A stretch of DNA of 42,660 nt from Bacteroidota bacterium (GTDB lineage Bacteria; Bacteroidota; JABWAT01). The stretch spans positions 1 to 42,660 of the forward strand of contig JAFLBE010000037.1 in NCBI GenBank assembly GCA_017303995.1, given 5' to 3'. The notes below the pieces were generated by a model, which saw only the letters and a program-made list of their open reading frames with translations, searched no databases and was not told the DNA's origin. Of the stretch, positions 25,206 to 34,068 are shown piece by piece (the first letter of the stretch is position 1; the number at the start of each line of letters is the position of its first letter). Position numbers and translations under genes: made by a program.

Positions 25206-27023
25206 ATGAATTTCTTCTTCGGCTTAAAACGAATTCTGCCGGTGCTCGTTTTTTGTTTTTCTCTTCCAGCTTGGGGATGGACACAAAACCTTTTTCTTGA
25301 CAGTCTGATCACGCTCGGTCACTCTGCCAACCGAAGTGCTAATTATGAACTGGCATTGAAATATTTTCTCCTTGGAAAAACCAAATCAGACTCACTCAAT
25401 GAAACTCAATATTCTCTGACCAATGCCTATTGGGTGGCAGACGTTTACCGGGCAATCGGGAAAAGACCAGAAGCACTCCTTTTTATCAGAGAAAACCTTC
25501 CCAAATCCATCCAATCCGGTGAAAACGTACTTGCTTCCAAACTTTTAAACCTGATTTGCAGTATTCATTTTGAGGAGTATTTTTCAAATAAGGAGTATGG
25601 TCTTGACAGTGCGCTTTTTTACGGACTCAAAGCCAATTCTTTAATTGAGGATATGAAAGACAGAAGTGCATTGGGGCAGAATCTGATGCTTTTAGGTGCA
25701 ATCTATAACAATTTGCTTAAGTATGATATTGCCCTTGATTATTTGCATCAGGCAGAGATTCTTTACCGGGAAACCGGCCGGACTGATGATATTCCCAATA
25801 TCCTGAACAACATCACTGCAACTTACATGAATCAGGGAAAACTGAAAGAAGCGATTGTAACAGCAAAAGAAAGCTATGAATTGTCAGTAACTTCAGGAAT
25901 AAAAGTATACCAGTTAATTGCAGTAAAAAATCTTGTTGAGCTCAATGAAAAGGCCGGGAATTTTCGTGAAGCCTACTCGTATCTGCAACTTCGGAATAAA
26001 ATCCATGAAACGATGCTTGACGAAAATACCATGACCAAAGTCACGGAGATGAGAGAAAAGTTTGAGTCAGAAAAAAAGGAAGCAGAAAATAAAATTCTAA
26101 AATCTGAAGTTGAAGGTCAGCGGGTTTTTCAGATTTCACTTACGATTGTTCTGATTCTGGGTGGCATTTTGTTTGGGGTTCTGATTGTTGCTTACCGGGC
26201 AAAATCAAGGGCCGGCCAGATTCTTAAAAAGCAAAAGGAAGAAATTGAGCATTACAATGAGTTGATGTTTTCGCTGAATGTTGAAATTGCTGAAACCAAC
26301 GAAGAAAGTAAGAAAAAGGCCCGTTTACTTGATGAATCCAACCGGATAAAAGACAAATTATTCTCCATAATTTCACACGATCTCAGAGGTCCGGTTTCTA
26401 CCTTGCAAAGTTCACTTTCACTGATGATTGACAAGTCGTTTAACCCTGAAGAACAGGCGTCTGTCATCACTGATCTGAGTGTTCAGGTTCAGTCAACTTC
26501 TGATTTACTCAATAACCTGCTCTATTGGTCGGCCGGTCAGATGAAAGGATTAACGGTTCAGCCTGCTGAATTTAACATTAACGAATTGCTTGAAGAAAAC
26601 TTTGTGTTATTCAGTCTGGCTGCAAAACGAAAAGGAATTCACTTTAAATTTGTTCTTTACGAAAAACCACTTCATGTCATAGCTGACAGGAATATGATCA
26701 ATCTGGTCATTAGAAATCTGGTTTCAAATGCGGTGAAGTTTACCCGGTCTGGTGAAATGATATCTCTTGATTCGTCAATGGAACCGGGTTTTGCAAAAAT
26801 CACTATTTCGGATTCTGGGATTGGAATGTCTGATAGCCAGTTAAACAAACTTTTTCAGATGAATGAACAAACCTCAATGCCCGGCACCGAAAACGAACGC
26901 GGATTGGGCCTTGGTTTAGTTATGGTGAAAGAATTTGTCGAAAAAAACAACGGCACCCTTTCTGTAAAATCAGAAATTGGAAAAGGGTCTGAGTTTACTT
27001 TTCTCCTTCCTCAACGGGTGTAA
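25206..27023 (+). CDS. TPR-containing sensor histidine kinase
   Basis: About 605 aa. A signal peptide (residues 1-27) is followed by periplasmic tetratricopeptide-type helices (about 35-275), a short coiled coil, a membrane segment VFQISLTIVLILGGILFGVL (about 307-330), a second coiled coil and the kinase core. The phosphoacceptor is His391 in FSIISHDLRGP; the ATP domain has NLVSNAVKF, DSGIGMS and GLGLGLVMVKEFV. No receiver domain is attached and no response regulator is adjacent. The frame extends to a TTG at 25179; the ATG at 25206 gives a proper signal peptide. It ends 1 bp before the convergent acylase stop. Confidence 0.93.
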   Translation: MNFFFGLKRILPVLVFCFSLPAWGWTQNLFLDSLITLGHSANRSANYELALKYFLLGKTKSDSLNETQYSLTNAYWVADVYRAIGKRPEALLFIRENLPKSIQSGENVLASKLLNLICSIHFEEYFSNKEYGLDSALFYGLKANSLIEDMKDRSALGQNLMLLGAIYNNLLKYDIALDYLHQAEILYRETGRTDDIPNILNNITATYMNQGKLKEAIVTAKESYELSVTSGIKVYQLIAVKNLVELNEKAGNFREAYSYLQLRNKIHETMLDENTMTKVTEMREKFESEKKEAENKILKSEVEGQRVFQISLTIVLILGGILFGVLIVAYRAKSRAGQILKKQKEEIEHYNELMFSLNVEIAETNEESKKKARLLDESNRIKDKLFSIISHDLRGPVSTLQSSLSLMIDKSFNPEEQASVITDLSVQVQSTSDLLNNLLYWSAGQMKGLTVQPAEFNINELLEENFVLFSLAAKRKGIHFKFVLYEKPLHVIADRNMINLVIRNLVSNAVKFTRSGEMISLDSSMEPGFAKITISDSGIGMSDSQLNKLFQMNEQTSMPGTENERGLGLGLVMVKEFVEKNNGTLSVKSEIGKGSEFTFLLPQRV

Positions 27024-27024
27024 A

Positions 27025-29325
27025 TCACGGTTTTAACACCATCACCGAAACTGCTTTTTCCTCCACCTTTTTTCTGGCGAACGGTACATTCCAGCGGCTT
27101 CCGGTCTGCCAGTTTTCAAGAAAATCATCATAATGTTTGCTGAACGGATTTCCTGATTGGCCTAAATTTCCGTTGATGGTAAATCCGTCAACATCAGTCC
27201 AATCAAGAACAAAGCGCATACTGGGTCCCGCCTCGGTTTCAAATTCTTTTGTCTCTTTATTCCACCGGTTGAAATTGGCATTTAAGGATGCCCAGTCACC
27301 CGAAGCAGGAACCGGACCCCGGTTTAAGTTGAGCCAAACATCCAGAATTTTGACCATTGAAAGCGGATGTGAAAACGTGAGATGACTGGTTTCTCCCCAG
27401 GATTTCAGTTTTCCATCCGATAAAATTCCTGTGCAAATAATTGCCGAAATATCAGTTAAATCTTCTTTTTTATCGGATGTTTTGATGTTATCGGTGATCG
27501 ACGGCATCGGATTCAACAGAAAAGCTTCAACAATTTTCCGTCCATCCGGCCAGTTTTCACCCAATTCATCTTCAAATAAAGCTTTGGGAAGTTCACGCCA
27601 CCACCGGTTAAACAGGGTTGCTTCGGTGGATGAAAATCCCATTGATCCGTCCCAGGCTCTGACATTTCCGGCAAGTTCAGTTTTTCCTGCACGTTCAAGT
27701 CCGTCTGCTAAAAGAGATTTCCAGCGTCTTGCCCGGATTGAAACTGAATCCATCTGAAAAGTCTGCATATCGGTTACCGAAAATGTGGGTTTTGATTGAA
27801 GCAATTCAGAAATTCTCACAATCCGGTACGGATCATAAAATCCCGGCAACGGAAATTTAAAGGAAGAGTCTGTAATCTGATTGTTGCAGGTGGCAATCCA
27901 GCCTTTTTGTGGATTGAAGGAGAAGGGTTTTTCGTCATCTGCAAGGTAACCCTTCCATCGGAGTGTTGAATCAGCCCCGTCGAGTTCAGTAAATGTATTT
28001 GAAAACGATCTCACCGGAACCGGAACGCCAAGCTGATAACCAATATTTCCCTTCCGGTCAGAATAGGTCCAGTTGACATCAAGAGCACCAAGGCCGTTAA
28101 CTGCTTTTCTGAAGGATGGAAAATTGGTTGCCGTATTCATCAGAAAACCGGATTTTAGCATTTTTGCCGCATCAAAATCATAACCTGCCCATTTGATCGC
28201 CAGAACCGAAACTGAGTCAGCATCCACAACCGGACCAACCGGAGTTTCTCTGATGGTAAAATAAACCGGCTGATCTTTACCTTTCACCAGAACGGAATCC
28301 TTTATCAGGGAAAAATTTTCAGTTCCGTAAATTCCTTTGACCTGAAGGGAATCATCAAGATTTGTCGTAAACCGATAATAATCAATCACATCCACACTTG
28401 CGACGGTGAAGGCCCAGGCAATGGAATCGTTGTGACCCATGGCGATAAACGGAATTCCGGGAGTCGTCACCCCAACCGCATTGAGTCCGTCTGCAGACCG
28501 CATTCCCATGAGGTACCAGAAACCCGGAATCTGGTTGAGCTGAAGGTGCGGATCGGAGGCATGAAGTGCTGAACCGGATGTTGATTTTTCTGGCGAAACC
28601 ACCCAGGAATTGGAGGCATTCGACATTCTGCCTGGCCATGAATTGCCGTCAAAAACTGAAGATAGAAGTCCGGAGGAAACTGTAGCAGGCGACCAGGATT
28701 TGAATTCAGTCATGTACTTCAAAACAGAATCACCCAAAGCCTTCTGCATGCGGAAGTAAGGCTGGTCGTCATCCATCAGACTATGAGAAAACCAGGTTTG
28801 ATAAATGAGGATGGAGAGACAATCTTCCGGTTTCCAGTCGGCAGGGGTGAATCCGAGAAGGACGAACTCCGGAGGAAGTGGTGACCGGGAATTTTTCCAC
28901 GAATTGATTCCCTCGCAGTAAGCAGAAATCAGATTCAGACTTTCGGCATCCAGATTTTCGGAATCGAGAATGCCTTTCCGGTAAAACCCGATTGTGCGGT
29001 TTTGTTTATCCATGTCGATGGCGATGTCACCAAAAACTTCTGAGAGCTTTCCTTCCACCAAACGGCGGATGAGTTCCATCTGAAACAACCGTTCGGATGC
29101 GTGAAGATAACCGGCTGTGCGAAAAACGTCACGGGTGGATTTTCCCCAGATTTGGGGGATTCCTTTTTCGTCAAAAGTTACGGTTACTGAAGAATCCAGG
29201 CCGCTGAGTTTAAATTCATCTGAATAGTCGGCAACTGAACCGGAAAGATACCACCGGGCACCAAACCAGATGATGAGAAAAAGAGTGATGAGTGTTCCGG
29301 CGGAGATGAGAATCCACTTTTTCAT
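27025..29325 (-). CDS. Penicillin acylase family protein (Ntn hydrolase)
   Basis: A 766-aa precursor that would self-cleave into alpha and beta chains. An N-terminal hydrophobic segment (5-24) exports or anchors it. The alpha region has the typical DEKGIPQIWGKSTRDVFRTAGY and the helix ERLFQMELIRR. The cleavage/nucleophile site is Ser238 in SNSWVVSP, with the downstream ASDPHLQLNQIPGFWY. The family hydrolyses amide bonds in penicillins, acyl-homoserine lactones and related amides; the substrate cannot be inferred here. AAGGA precedes the ATG. Confidence 0.93.
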   Translation of the reverse strand: MKKWILISAGTLITLFLIIWFGARWYLSGSVADYSDEFKLSGLDSSVTVTFDEKGIPQIWGKSTRDVFRTAGYLHASERLFQMELIRRLVEGKLSEVFGDIAIDMDKQNRTIGFYRKGILDSENLDAESLNLISAYCEGINSWKNSRSPLPPEFVLLGFTPADWKPEDCLSILIYQTWFSHSLMDDDQPYFRMQKALGDSVLKYMTEFKSWSPATVSSGLLSSVFDGNSWPGRMSNASNSWVVSPEKSTSGSALHASDPHLQLNQIPGFWYLMGMRSADGLNAVGVTTPGIPFIAMGHNDSIAWAFTVASVDVIDYYRFTTNLDDSLQVKGIYGTENFSLIKDSVLVKGKDQPVYFTIRETPVGPVVDADSVSVLAIKWAGYDFDAAKMLKSGFLMNTATNFPSFRKAVNGLGALDVNWTYSDRKGNIGYQLGVPVPVRSFSNTFTELDGADSTLRWKGYLADDEKPFSFNPQKGWIATCNNQITDSSFKFPLPGFYDPYRIVRISELLQSKPTFSVTDMQTFQMDSVSIRARRWKSLLADGLERAGKTELAGNVRAWDGSMGFSSTEATLFNRWWRELPKALFEDELGENWPDGRKIVEAFLLNPMPSITDNIKTSDKKEDLTDISAIICTGILSDGKLKSWGETSHLTFSHPLSMVKILDVWLNLNRGPVPASGDWASLNANFNRWNKETKEFETEAGPSMRFVLDWTDVDGFTINGNLGQSGNPFSKHYDDFLENWQTGSRWNVPFARKKVEEKAVSVMVLKP

Positions 29326-29355
29326 AAAATTCCTTTTTCAATGCTAAATACTTTT

Positions 29356-29433
29356 AACCACAGAGTAATCTGAGTTAATTCAGAGTTTCACGGAGTTTAA
29401 TATTTAAAAAAAAACTCTGTGTTTCCCGGTGGT
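29356..29433. repeat. CACAGAG-type element, left of the DUF1905 gene
   Basis: Begins AACCACAGAG and ends CTCTGTGTTTCCCGGTGGT, giving weak terminal complementarity around an A/T-rich centre with CACGGAG. It resembles the element at 29948-30040 in the same orientation. Confidence 0.7.
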
Positions 29434-29447
29434 AAATGTTATTGAAT

Positions 29448-29924
29448 TTATTTTTTTCTTTTTCTTTTTGCCCAATCGTTCAACAGGAAATCAACGAGTT
29501 TTTCAGTCCGTTTTGCCCGGGTTTCTTCAGATTTGCCCTGATTGATGTGTTCAACCCAGTATTTTTTATAAAACAAACTCAGGGTTTCGTACTGAACTTT
29601 TGCTTCGGGGATGAAATAAAACGTTTCTTCAAGTTCTGCAGGAATAGGTGGCGTACGGTCAGAAAGATCTTCCTCCAATAAAAGCTCAAGAACATCACCG
29701 GCGTTGAATCCGAGTGGTTTGATATAGTCTTTTCTGAGGATGATGCCGTATTGTTTGTTTCCAACGGGGGACAAAGTACCTGAAAAGGAAAATCCGTTCA
29801 CAGTACCGGTAACAGGAATGTGGCCTTTTTTCCCGATAAGTTTAAACTGGTCATCCGGACAAACCACATAATGGAAAGTCATGCTGGAAATGAAAAGTTC
29901 AGAGGTAAATTCAAGTTTTGGCAT
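29448..29924 (-). CDS. DUF1905/YdeI (OmdA-like) domain protein
   Basis: A 158-aa protein. The N-terminal half is a DUF1905-like beta barrel (KGHIPVTGTVNGFSFSGTL, YGIILRKDYIKPLGFNAGD). The C-terminal part has the YdeI/OmpD-associated pattern, with KRTEKLVDFLLNDW as the closing helix. Family function is unclear. No ribosome binding site precedes the ATG. Similar CACAGAG-type repeats flank it on both sides. Confidence 0.82.
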   Translation of the reverse strand: MPKLEFTSELFISSMTFHYVVCPDDQFKLIGKKGHIPVTGTVNGFSFSGTLSPVGNKQYGIILRKDYIKPLGFNAGDVLELLLEEDLSDRTPPIPAELEETFYFIPEAKVQYETLSLFYKKYWVEHINQGKSEETRAKRTEKLVDFLLNDWAKRKRKK

Positions 29925-29947
29925 AAAAATTAGTAAAGAAAATCAGT

Positions 29948-30040
29948 AACCACAGAGGTACACAAAGTTAAAACTGAGTTCCACGGAGATTAATAATTAA
30001 AAAACACGCTGTGAAACTCAAAAAAACTCTGTGTTTCTCT
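29948..30040. repeat. CACAGAG-type element, right of the DUF1905 gene
   Basis: Begins AACCACAGAGGTACAC and ends ACTCTGTGTTTCTC, with TCCACGGAGATTAATAATTA in between. Same orientation as the left-hand element, so the two form direct repeats around a single gene. Confidence 0.7.
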
Positions 30041-30087
30041 CCTTAGACCCGTGCGTAAGCTTGGGTGTGGAAAAAGAAATTTGCCTT

Positions 30088-30726
30088 TCACTGGATTTTC
30101 AGGATTTCCCTTAAAATCGGTCTGATTCCGGACACAAAAAATTCAACTGCAATGACCATGATAATCAAACCCATGATCCGCATCAGGATGGTATTACCGG
30201 TTTCCCCAAGTAGTTTAATAAATTTCGAGGCTCCCAGAAGCGATACATACATAATTCCCAAAACCAGAGCCATAACGCCAACCAGAATCAGTTTCATCTC
30301 AAAATTTTTGGCATCTTCCATCAGTACAATCGAATTGGTTATCGCACCCGGACCACAAATCATGGGAATGCCAAGCGGTGTAATCGAAATATCAGTGAGA
30401 TGTTTTTTCCTGAATTGCGGATCAATCTGGGTTCTCACCAGCCGTGCCTGAAGCATATCATTCCCCACAAGAAAGAAAATGATTCCGCCAACGACCCGGA
30501 ATGCATCAACCGAAATCCCGAAGAATTTAAATAAAAGCTGTCCCGAAAAGGCAAAGAGAAGCATGGTGATAAAGGCTACGGTTGTGGCTTTTCTGGCCGT
30601 GTAAGCCCGTTCCTTTTCAGTGAAATCGGCGGTCATGGTCATATAAACCGGCATCACACCAATGGGGCTCACAAGTGTGAAGAAGGAAGTGAATCCGAGC
30701 AAGGCAAAAGAAAGATAGTCGTTCAT
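30088..30726 (-). CDS. MarC family membrane protein
   Basis: A 212-aa MarC/NAAT-family protein with six hydrophobic segments. Marks: FFTLVSPIGVMPVYM, the FKFFGISVDAFRVVGGIIFFLVG segment and ITPLGIPMICGPGAIT, the conserved half-repeat motifs of the family. Despite its name, MarC is not a proven drug-resistance factor, and some members act as amino-acid transporters. No good ribosome binding site. A GGGCGACC palindrome lies directly upstream of the start. Confidence 0.9.
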   Translation of the reverse strand: MNDYLSFALLGFTSFFTLVSPIGVMPVYMTMTADFTEKERAYTARKATTVAFITMLLFAFSGQLLFKFFGISVDAFRVVGGIIFFLVGNDMLQARLVRTQIDPQFRKKHLTDISITPLGIPMICGPGAITNSIVLMEDAKNFEMKLILVGVMALVLGIMYVSLLGASKFIKLLGETGNTILMRIMGLIIMVIAVEFFVSGIRPILREILKIQ

Positions 30727-30736
30727 GGTTTTGTAG

Positions 30737-30756
30737 GGGCGACCGGCTGGTCGCCC
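30737..30756. repeat. GGGCGACC palindrome upstream of marC-like gene
   Basis: GGGCGACC-GGCT-GGTCGCCC, a perfect 8-bp stem, 10 bp from the MarC start codon on the minus strand. Its place in the leader could affect translation; it may equally be a dispersed palindrome. Confidence 0.6.
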
Positions 30757-30927
30757 GGTTTAGAAGGTGGATTTAAGCTAAAGTACCATAAAAAGTGTTT
30801 CGAAAATACAAAAAATCCCCGTGAAAATGAGCAGAGAATCCCGGTCACATCCAATTGCTTGAATCCATCAGAAACAAACCGTATTTTTGCAGGTTAAATA
30901 GTAAAAATAAACCTGAAGGATGCCTCG

Positions 30928-31992
30928 ATGGGAACTACCAGAAAAAAAGAACTGCTGAAAGAAAAAGTACAGCATATTGATATCACACAAACTGACATGT
31001 CGGCCATGGTTGACCAAATGGCGCACATGGCTTTTCAGGCCAGAAATATGGCCAATGCTGCACACATCACCAAGAAAATGGTTGATGAAAAAGACTGTGC
31101 GATTATTTTGACACTTGCCGGTTCCCTCGTTTCTGCCGGACTGAAAAAAGTCATCGTCGATCTGATGGAAAGAAACATGATCGATGCTATCGTTTCCACC
31201 GGTGCAAATATTGTTGATCAGGATTTCTTCGAAGCCCTCGGATTCTATCACTACAAGGGAACTCAGTTTCTCAACAATGACAATGAACTTCGTGAACTCA
31301 TGATTGACCGGATTTATGACACCTTCATTGATGAAGAAGATCTCCGGTTCTGTGATGACACCATGGAAAAAATTTCAAATGCACTTGAGCCACGCCCTTA
31401 CTCATCCCGTCAGGTTATTATGGAAATGGGCAAGTATCTGGTTGACAACAACCTGGGTAAAGGTTCCATCGTTCGTCTCGCTTATGAAAAGGGAATCCCC
31501 ATTTTCGTACCCGCTTTTTCTGACTGTTCTGCCGGTTTCGGATTGGTTTCCCATCAATGGAAAAATCCGGATAAACATGCCACAATCGATTCCGTTCGTG
31601 ACTTCCGTGAACTCACCGTTATCAAACTGATCAATCCTTCCACCGGAATTTTCATGATGGGTGGCGGCGTTCCGAAGAATTTTGTTCAGGATATCGTGGT
31701 TTGTGCTGAAGTTTTGGGTTATGATGCTGAAATGCACAAATATGCCGTTCAGCTTACTGTTGCAGACGAACGTGATGGTGCACTTTCTGGTTCAACCCTG
31801 AAGGAAGCTTGCTCATGGGGAAAAGTTGACATTGCTGATGAGCAAATGGTCTTCGGTGAACTCACCACAACCCTGCCGCTGATTGCCAATTATATGGTCT
31901 TCCGTGGCGACTGGAAAAACCGCAAGGAAAACCGGTTTAATGACAAGATTGACAGTTTTGTTATCCCGGTTGCAGAAAACCAGGAAGCCTGA
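30928..31992 (+). CDS. Deoxyhypusine synthase-like protein
   Basis: A 354-aa homologue of deoxyhypusine synthase, the NAD-dependent enzyme that transfers the aminobutyl group of spermidine. Family segments: LTLAGSLVSAGLKKVI, VSTGANIVDQD, MGGGVPKNF and the catalytic loop EACSWGKV with Lys299 in the position of the lysine that carries the aminobutyl group. Bacteria lack the eIF5A substrate, so bacterial members are thought to work in polyamine metabolism (for example homospermidine-type transfer). GAAGGA sits 9 bp before the ATG. It is alone on this strand between MarC and the lipoproteins. Confidence 0.92.
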   Translation: MGTTRKKELLKEKVQHIDITQTDMSAMVDQMAHMAFQARNMANAAHITKKMVDEKDCAIILTLAGSLVSAGLKKVIVDLMERNMIDAIVSTGANIVDQDFFEALGFYHYKGTQFLNNDNELRELMIDRIYDTFIDEEDLRFCDDTMEKISNALEPRPYSSRQVIMEMGKYLVDNNLGKGSIVRLAYEKGIPIFVPAFSDCSAGFGLVSHQWKNPDKHATIDSVRDFRELTVIKLINPSTGIFMMGGGVPKNFVQDIVVCAEVLGYDAEMHKYAVQLTVADERDGALSGSTLKEACSWGKVDIADEQMVFGELTTTLPLIANYMVFRGDWKNRKENRFNDKIDSFVIPVAENQEA

Positions 31993-32015
31993 TTTCATTT
32001 GGTATTATTTGAAAA

Positions 32016-32036
32016 GCACCCTTACTTTCAGGGTGC
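32016..32036 (+). terminator. Hairpin after the deoxyhypusine synthase-like gene
   Basis: GCACCCT, 7-base loop, AGGGTGC, 23 bp past the stop. There is no T-run, so a termination role is likely but not certain. Confidence 0.55.
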
Positions 32037-32041
32037 CTTGC

Positions 32042-32108
32042 TGTCATGCTGAACTTGATTCAGCATCCAGTATAGAAAGACTGGATCCCGGATCAAGTCC
32101 GGGATGAC
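32042..32108. repeat. TGTCAT...ATGACA palindromic element
   Basis: Starts TGTCATGCTGAACTTG and ends CGGGATGACA. It contains ATGCTGAA..TTCAGCAT and CCCGGATCAAGTCCGGG palindromes. The outer ends are complementary, in the style of dispersed intergenic palindromes. Confidence 0.75.
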
Positions 32109-32157
32109 AACTCTGAATTTCCGTTTGTTTTCTCATTTCAATCGCAGTTAAATTTTA

Positions 32158-33069
32158 GTGCAAAAAAACTCGCCTTTTTATTCTTCTGGATTTCAGAGCG
32201 GAATCCTATTCACATTTTTTGTCGTCCTGGCTGCTTGTGATTCAAACTCTGACCCCGAACCAACCGGAGTTAAGCTGAGTCCGTATGGACAGGTGACTTC
32301 TGGTCTGATACCTGAACCTTCCGGCATTGTAAAAAGCCGAAAATTTACCGATGTCTTTTGGATTCACAACGACAAAGGCAACAATGCACGCATTTTTGCA
32401 ATAACCGGCAATGGTGAACTGATCAAACCTGCCGGAGTTTCCGGTTATGACGGCATACAGATCAAAAACTCAGATAATGTTGACTGGGAAGATATTACAA
32501 GTGATGATCAGGGCTTTCTTTACATTGCTGACCTTGGTAATAAGGACAGTGACCGTAAAGATCTTGCCATTTACAAGGTGGCTGAACCTGATCCGCTTAG
32601 TGCAGTTTCGGTGAAGTTTGAAGCAAAATATCCGGTTTACTATCCTGATCAGAAAGCCTTTCCGCCGGCTGCAGGGAATTATAACTGCGAAAGTATTTTT
32701 TGGTCGGATGGAAAGTTATTCGTCCTGACAAAGCACGAATCTGACGGAAATACCCGGCTTTACCGGCTGGATTCACTGAAAACTGACAAGCCTAACGGAC
32801 TTACCTTCATCGGAACCTATCCTGCCGGCGGAAAAGTAACCGGTGCTGATTGCAGTCTTGATGGAACCAGTCTGGCTCTTATTACCTATGGTGAAATCAG
32901 GGTTTATAAATCAGTTCCAGGAAGGAACTGGCTGGAAGGCAGTTTGGCGAAATTGTCACTTTCACCAATGAAATATGAGGGAGTTTGTTTTGCCGGGCAG
33001 GATACACTTGTCATAACCAACGAAGAGCGTTTTATTTATCGGGTTGCAGTTTCATCATTAAAACCATAG
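32158..33069 (+). CDS. Lipoprotein of unknown function, tandem paralogue 1
   Basis: A 303-aa lipoprotein starting at GTG. A signal peptide with a good lipobox (LAAC, Cys27) is followed by a beta-rich domain with WIHNDKGNNARIFAI, VDWEDI, LYIADLGNKDSDRKDLAIY, YPVYYPDQ and TRLYRLDSLKTDKPNGLT. The repeated strand-turn pattern reads like a beta-propeller. I do not recognise a named family. A close paralogue follows 27 bp downstream; together they form a two-gene unit. Role is probably extracytoplasmic binding or sensing; no enzyme motif is evident. Confidence 0.85.
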   Translation: MQKNSPFYSSGFQSGILFTFFVVLAACDSNSDPEPTGVKLSPYGQVTSGLIPEPSGIVKSRKFTDVFWIHNDKGNNARIFAITGNGELIKPAGVSGYDGIQIKNSDNVDWEDITSDDQGFLYIADLGNKDSDRKDLAIYKVAEPDPLSAVSVKFEAKYPVYYPDQKAFPPAAGNYNCESIFWSDGKLFVLTKHESDGNTRLYRLDSLKTDKPNGLTFIGTYPAGGKVTGADCSLDGTSLALITYGEIRVYKSVPGRNWLEGSLAKLSLSPMKYEGVCFAGQDTLVITNEERFIYRVAVSSLKP

Positions 33070-33096
33070 AAGAAAACACCATAAGAAAGGCCTTTC

Positions 33097-33993
33097 ATGT
33101 TTTCAGAATTGTTCATTTTTTCGCTTTCACTTTTCATTTTCTCCTGCAACGGTGGGAAAGAATCCCCAAATGATAAGAACAGAATTCCGCTCGTTGAGTA
33201 TTCCCGTGTTACAGCAAAAATGCTGGATGAGTCATCCGGAATCATAAAAAGCCGGCAACATGACAACACCTATTGGATTCATAACGATTCGGGAGATGAA
33301 GCCCGGATTTTTGCAATTAATAAAAACGGTGAACTCCTTTTTCCTGAAGGAAGTGATAACTACCGGGGGCTTTATATAACCGGTGCAACCAATGTTGATT
33401 GGGAAGATATTGCAAATGACGATCAGGGAAATTTATATATTTCTGACATGGGCAATAATGCGAATAAAAGAAAGGACATGGCAATTTACATTGTTAAAGA
33501 ACCTGATCCGCTGACCGTGACTTCTGTTCCTGCCGTTTCCCGTATTCCGGTTTATTATCCTGATCAGACAGAGTTTCCGCCAAAAAAAGATAATTTTGAT
33601 ACTGAAGCCATGTTCTGGACCGGCGGGAAAATCTACGTTATGACCAAACACAGGGCTGATACCTACACCCGCCTTTACCGCCTTGATTCTCTTAAAACTG
33701 ACAAACCGAACGGATTAACTTATTTGGGTACTTTTGATACCGGTGAAAAAGTTACCGCTGCTGACGTTTCACCGGATGGGAAGTCGATTGCAGTTTTAAC
33801 CTACAAGAATGTGTGGTTGTTTACCCAAACTAAAACTTCCAAATATTGGCTTGATGGTGAGGCCAAAATGTTACCAATTGCCGCCATTCAGGATGAAGGA
33901 ATTTGTTTTGACGGCGCAGATGTCCTGGTCATTACCAATGAACAGCGGAGTATTTACAGGGTTCCGGTGAAAGATCTGAGACCTGTAGATTAA
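33097..33993 (+). CDS. Lipoprotein of unknown function, tandem paralogue 2
   Basis: A 298-aa paralogue of the preceding gene. The signal peptide ends in a lipobox-like FSC (Cys17). The same blocks recur nearly unchanged: WIHNDSGDEARIFAI, VDWEDIANDDQGNLYISD, IPVYYPDQTEFPP, TRLYRLDSLKTDKPNGLTYLG and a closing VITNEQRSIYRVPV. AAAGG precedes the ATG. The two copies are similar end to end, so they arose by local duplication. Function unknown. Confidence 0.85.
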   Translation: MFSELFIFSLSLFIFSCNGGKESPNDKNRIPLVEYSRVTAKMLDESSGIIKSRQHDNTYWIHNDSGDEARIFAINKNGELLFPEGSDNYRGLYITGATNVDWEDIANDDQGNLYISDMGNNANKRKDMAIYIVKEPDPLTVTSVPAVSRIPVYYPDQTEFPPKKDNFDTEAMFWTGGKIYVMTKHRADTYTRLYRLDSLKTDKPNGLTYLGTFDTGEKVTAADVSPDGKSIAVLTYKNVWLFTQTKTSKYWLDGEAKMLPIAAIQDEGICFDGADVLVITNEQRSIYRVPVKDLRPVD

Positions 33994-34023
33994 ATTCATT
34001 CCAGCAAAGATTTATCATCACAG

Positions 34024-34047
34024 AACCATCGGGTTTTTACCCGTTGG
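34024..34047 (+). terminator. Possible terminator after the lipoprotein pair
   Basis: AACCATCGGGT-TTTT-ACCCGTTGGTT, one mismatch in the stem, then TGTTTC. It lies 30 bp past the second lipoprotein stop and just before the TSUP permease start. Confidence 0.5.
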
Positions 34048-34068
34048 TTTGTTTCCCGGACTAATTTT

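Noticed and set aside
30088-30726. MarC as an antibiotic resistance gene
   Set aside because: The family name is historical; sequence supports only a six-segment membrane protein.
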